Source: UBA9647 sp035506075
GTDB lineage: Bacteria > Bacteroidota > Ignavibacteria > UBA10030
DNA: 15,035 bases
NCBI GenBank assembly: GCA_035506075.1
Contig: DATJQB010000490.1
Coordinates: 1 to 15,035, forward strand
Reading direction: 5' to 3'
Position numbers and translations under genes: made by a program. The notes below the pieces were generated by a model that saw only the letters and a program-made list of their open reading frames with translations, did no database searches and had not been told where the DNA came from. Shown in pieces: positions 14,165-15,035 of the stretch; positions within the stretch are counted from its first letter, which is position 1, and each line of letters begins with the position of its first letter.

Positions 14165-15035
14165 TCAGGTGTCCGACTGGAGCTTCTCGGCCCTGTCTGC
14201 CACCCTGAGTTTTTCGATCATCTCGTCCAGATCACCATCGATAACGCCGGCAAGATTGTAGAGCGTTAATCCGATCCGGTGATCCGTCACACGGTTCTGC
14301 GGAAAGTTATAGGTCCTGATCTTGTCGCTCCTGTCCCCGCTCTTGATCATCGATTTCCTCGTCGCAGCCACAGAAGCGTTCTGCTCGTTCATTTTTGCTT
14401 CGTACAGCTTGGCGCGAAGCATCTTCATCGCACGTTCGCGGTTCTGAAACTGCGACCGTTCCTGCTGGCATGCGACGACAACACCTGTTGGCTTGTGTGT
14501 GATGCGCACCGCGGTTTCAACCTTGTTGACGTTCTGCCCCCCTTTGCCGCCCGACCTGTATGTATCAAACTGAAGGTCGGCGGGGTTAATTTCAATTTCC
14601 ACCTCCTCCACTTCGGGCATCACCACGACGGACGCTGCCGAGGTATGGACCCGTCCCTGCGCTTCCGTTTCAGGAACGCGCTGTACCCTGTGGACGCCGC
14701 TCTCGTATTTCATCTGGCCGTACGCATTCTCTCCGGAGACCGCAAACACAACCTCTTTGAATCCTCCCTTGCCGGTCTCGTTCCAATCCATGAGCTCGAC
14801 TTTCCATCCCTTCCGTTCTGCGTAGCGTGTGTACATTCTATAGAGGTCTGATGCAAACAGTGCAGCCTCTTCGCCTCCGGTCCCGGCCCTGATCTCCATG
14901 ATGAAATTCTTGGTGTCGTTCGGATCTTGTGGAACAAGGAGGATCTTGAGCTCCTCTTCAAGTGAGGCGACCTGGACTTTCAGCGTGTCGTACTCCTCCT
15001 GGGCAAGCATCTTCATCTCAGGATCGCTTGTCGAC
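14165..15035 (-). CDS. prfA: Peptide chain release factor 1 (5' end beyond window)
   Basis: Class I release factor that recognises UAA and UAG stop codons on the ribosome. The frame is open through the right edge (residues STSDPE precede the Met at 15016), so about 70 N-terminal residues are missing; full-length proteins are about 355-360 aa. Numbering from that Met: GTGGEE at 45-50, the stop-codon-reading tripeptide in RVPETEAQGRVHTS (P-x-T, here PET at 115-117, as in RF1 and not the SPF of RF2), and the peptidyl-hydrolysis loop SGGKGGQNVNK with GGQ at 159-161. The Gln is the normal target of the PrmC methylase, whose gene often neighbours prfA but would lie outside this window. The gene converges on tadA and ends with TGA, so RF1 does not read its own stop. 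Confidence 0.96.
   Translation of the reverse strand, partial: STSDPEMKMLAQEEYDTLKVQVASLEEELKILLVPQDPNDTKNFIMEIRAGTGGEEAALFASDLYRMYTRYAERKGWKVELMDWNETGKGGFKEVVFAVSGENAYGQMKYESGVHRVQRVPETEAQGRVHTSAASVVVMPEVEEVEIEINPADLQFDTYRSGGKGGQNVNKVETAVRITHKPTGVVVACQQERSQFQNRERAMKMLRAKLYEAKMNEQNASVAATRKSMIKSGDRSDKIRTYNFPQNRVTDHRIGLTLYNLAGVIDGDLDEMIEKLRVADRAEKLQSDT

Noticed and set aside
14279..14851. 190-residue plus-strand open frame opposite prfA
   Set aside because: Antisense to a clear release factor gene; its His/Leu/Arg-rich composition is what the reverse complement of such a gene gives.

Overview
The window is about 15 kb of moderately GC-rich (my estimate is mid-50s percent) bacterial chromosome. 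I see no phage, transposase, CRISPR array or plasmid genes. The best clue to the organism is a large secreted protein ending in a type IX secretion (T9SS) type A sorting domain of the 'NYPNPFNPST' kind. That points to the Bacteroidota/Chlorobiota/Ignavibacteriota (FCB) assemblage, and the GC content and gene style suggest an Ignavibacteria-like lineage. This is inference; a marker-gene tree would settle it. Several intergenic regions carry TTGnnn-N17-TATnnT promoters, not the -33/-7 type known from Bacteroides and Flavobacterium.

Layout, left to right. (1) A tRNA-Arg(UCG) gene on the plus strand converges on a low-specificity L-threonine aldolase gene (minus). (2) Divergent from the aldolase is an NtrC-type sigma-54 activator (REC-AAA+-Fis HTH). 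It is followed after a non-coding gap by a cytoplasmic REC-histidine kinase with no sensor or membrane domain. Together they look like a signalling pair. (3) A 330-bp spacer holds a two-helix inverted-repeat element and a good sigma-70-like promoter whose predicted start point sits in a perfect dyad. It leads into a 1026-residue exported multidomain protein: signal peptide, hydrolase-like N-terminal module, conserved middle module, FN3-like segment, glutamine-amidotransferase/ThuA-like module and T9SS tail. (4) After a hairpin and about 465 bp of apparently non-coding DNA comes a tight three-gene operon of small N-terminally anchored proteins that look like atypical minor pilins (PilV-, PilW- and PilX-like). 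It ends at a textbook rho-independent terminator. (5) A glycogen debranching enzyme gene (glgX) lies on the minus strand, convergent with the operon. (6) Divergent from glgX is a short two-TM protein that has a histidine-kinase dimerisation/phosphoacceptor helix but no ATPase domain. Its 3' end overlaps tadA, the tRNA adenosine deaminase gene. (7) tadA converges, with only 9 bp between stops, on prfA (release factor 1), which runs off the right edge.

How they fit together: the housekeeping genes (tRNA-Arg, tadA, prfA, ltaE, glgX) are interspersed with a signalling and surface module. That module comprises the NtrC-type regulator with its sensorless kinase, the T9SS cargo protein, the pilin-like cassette and the ATPase-less kinase fragment. 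The least explained parts are the exported 1026-residue protein, the pilin-like trio and the ATPase-less kinase.
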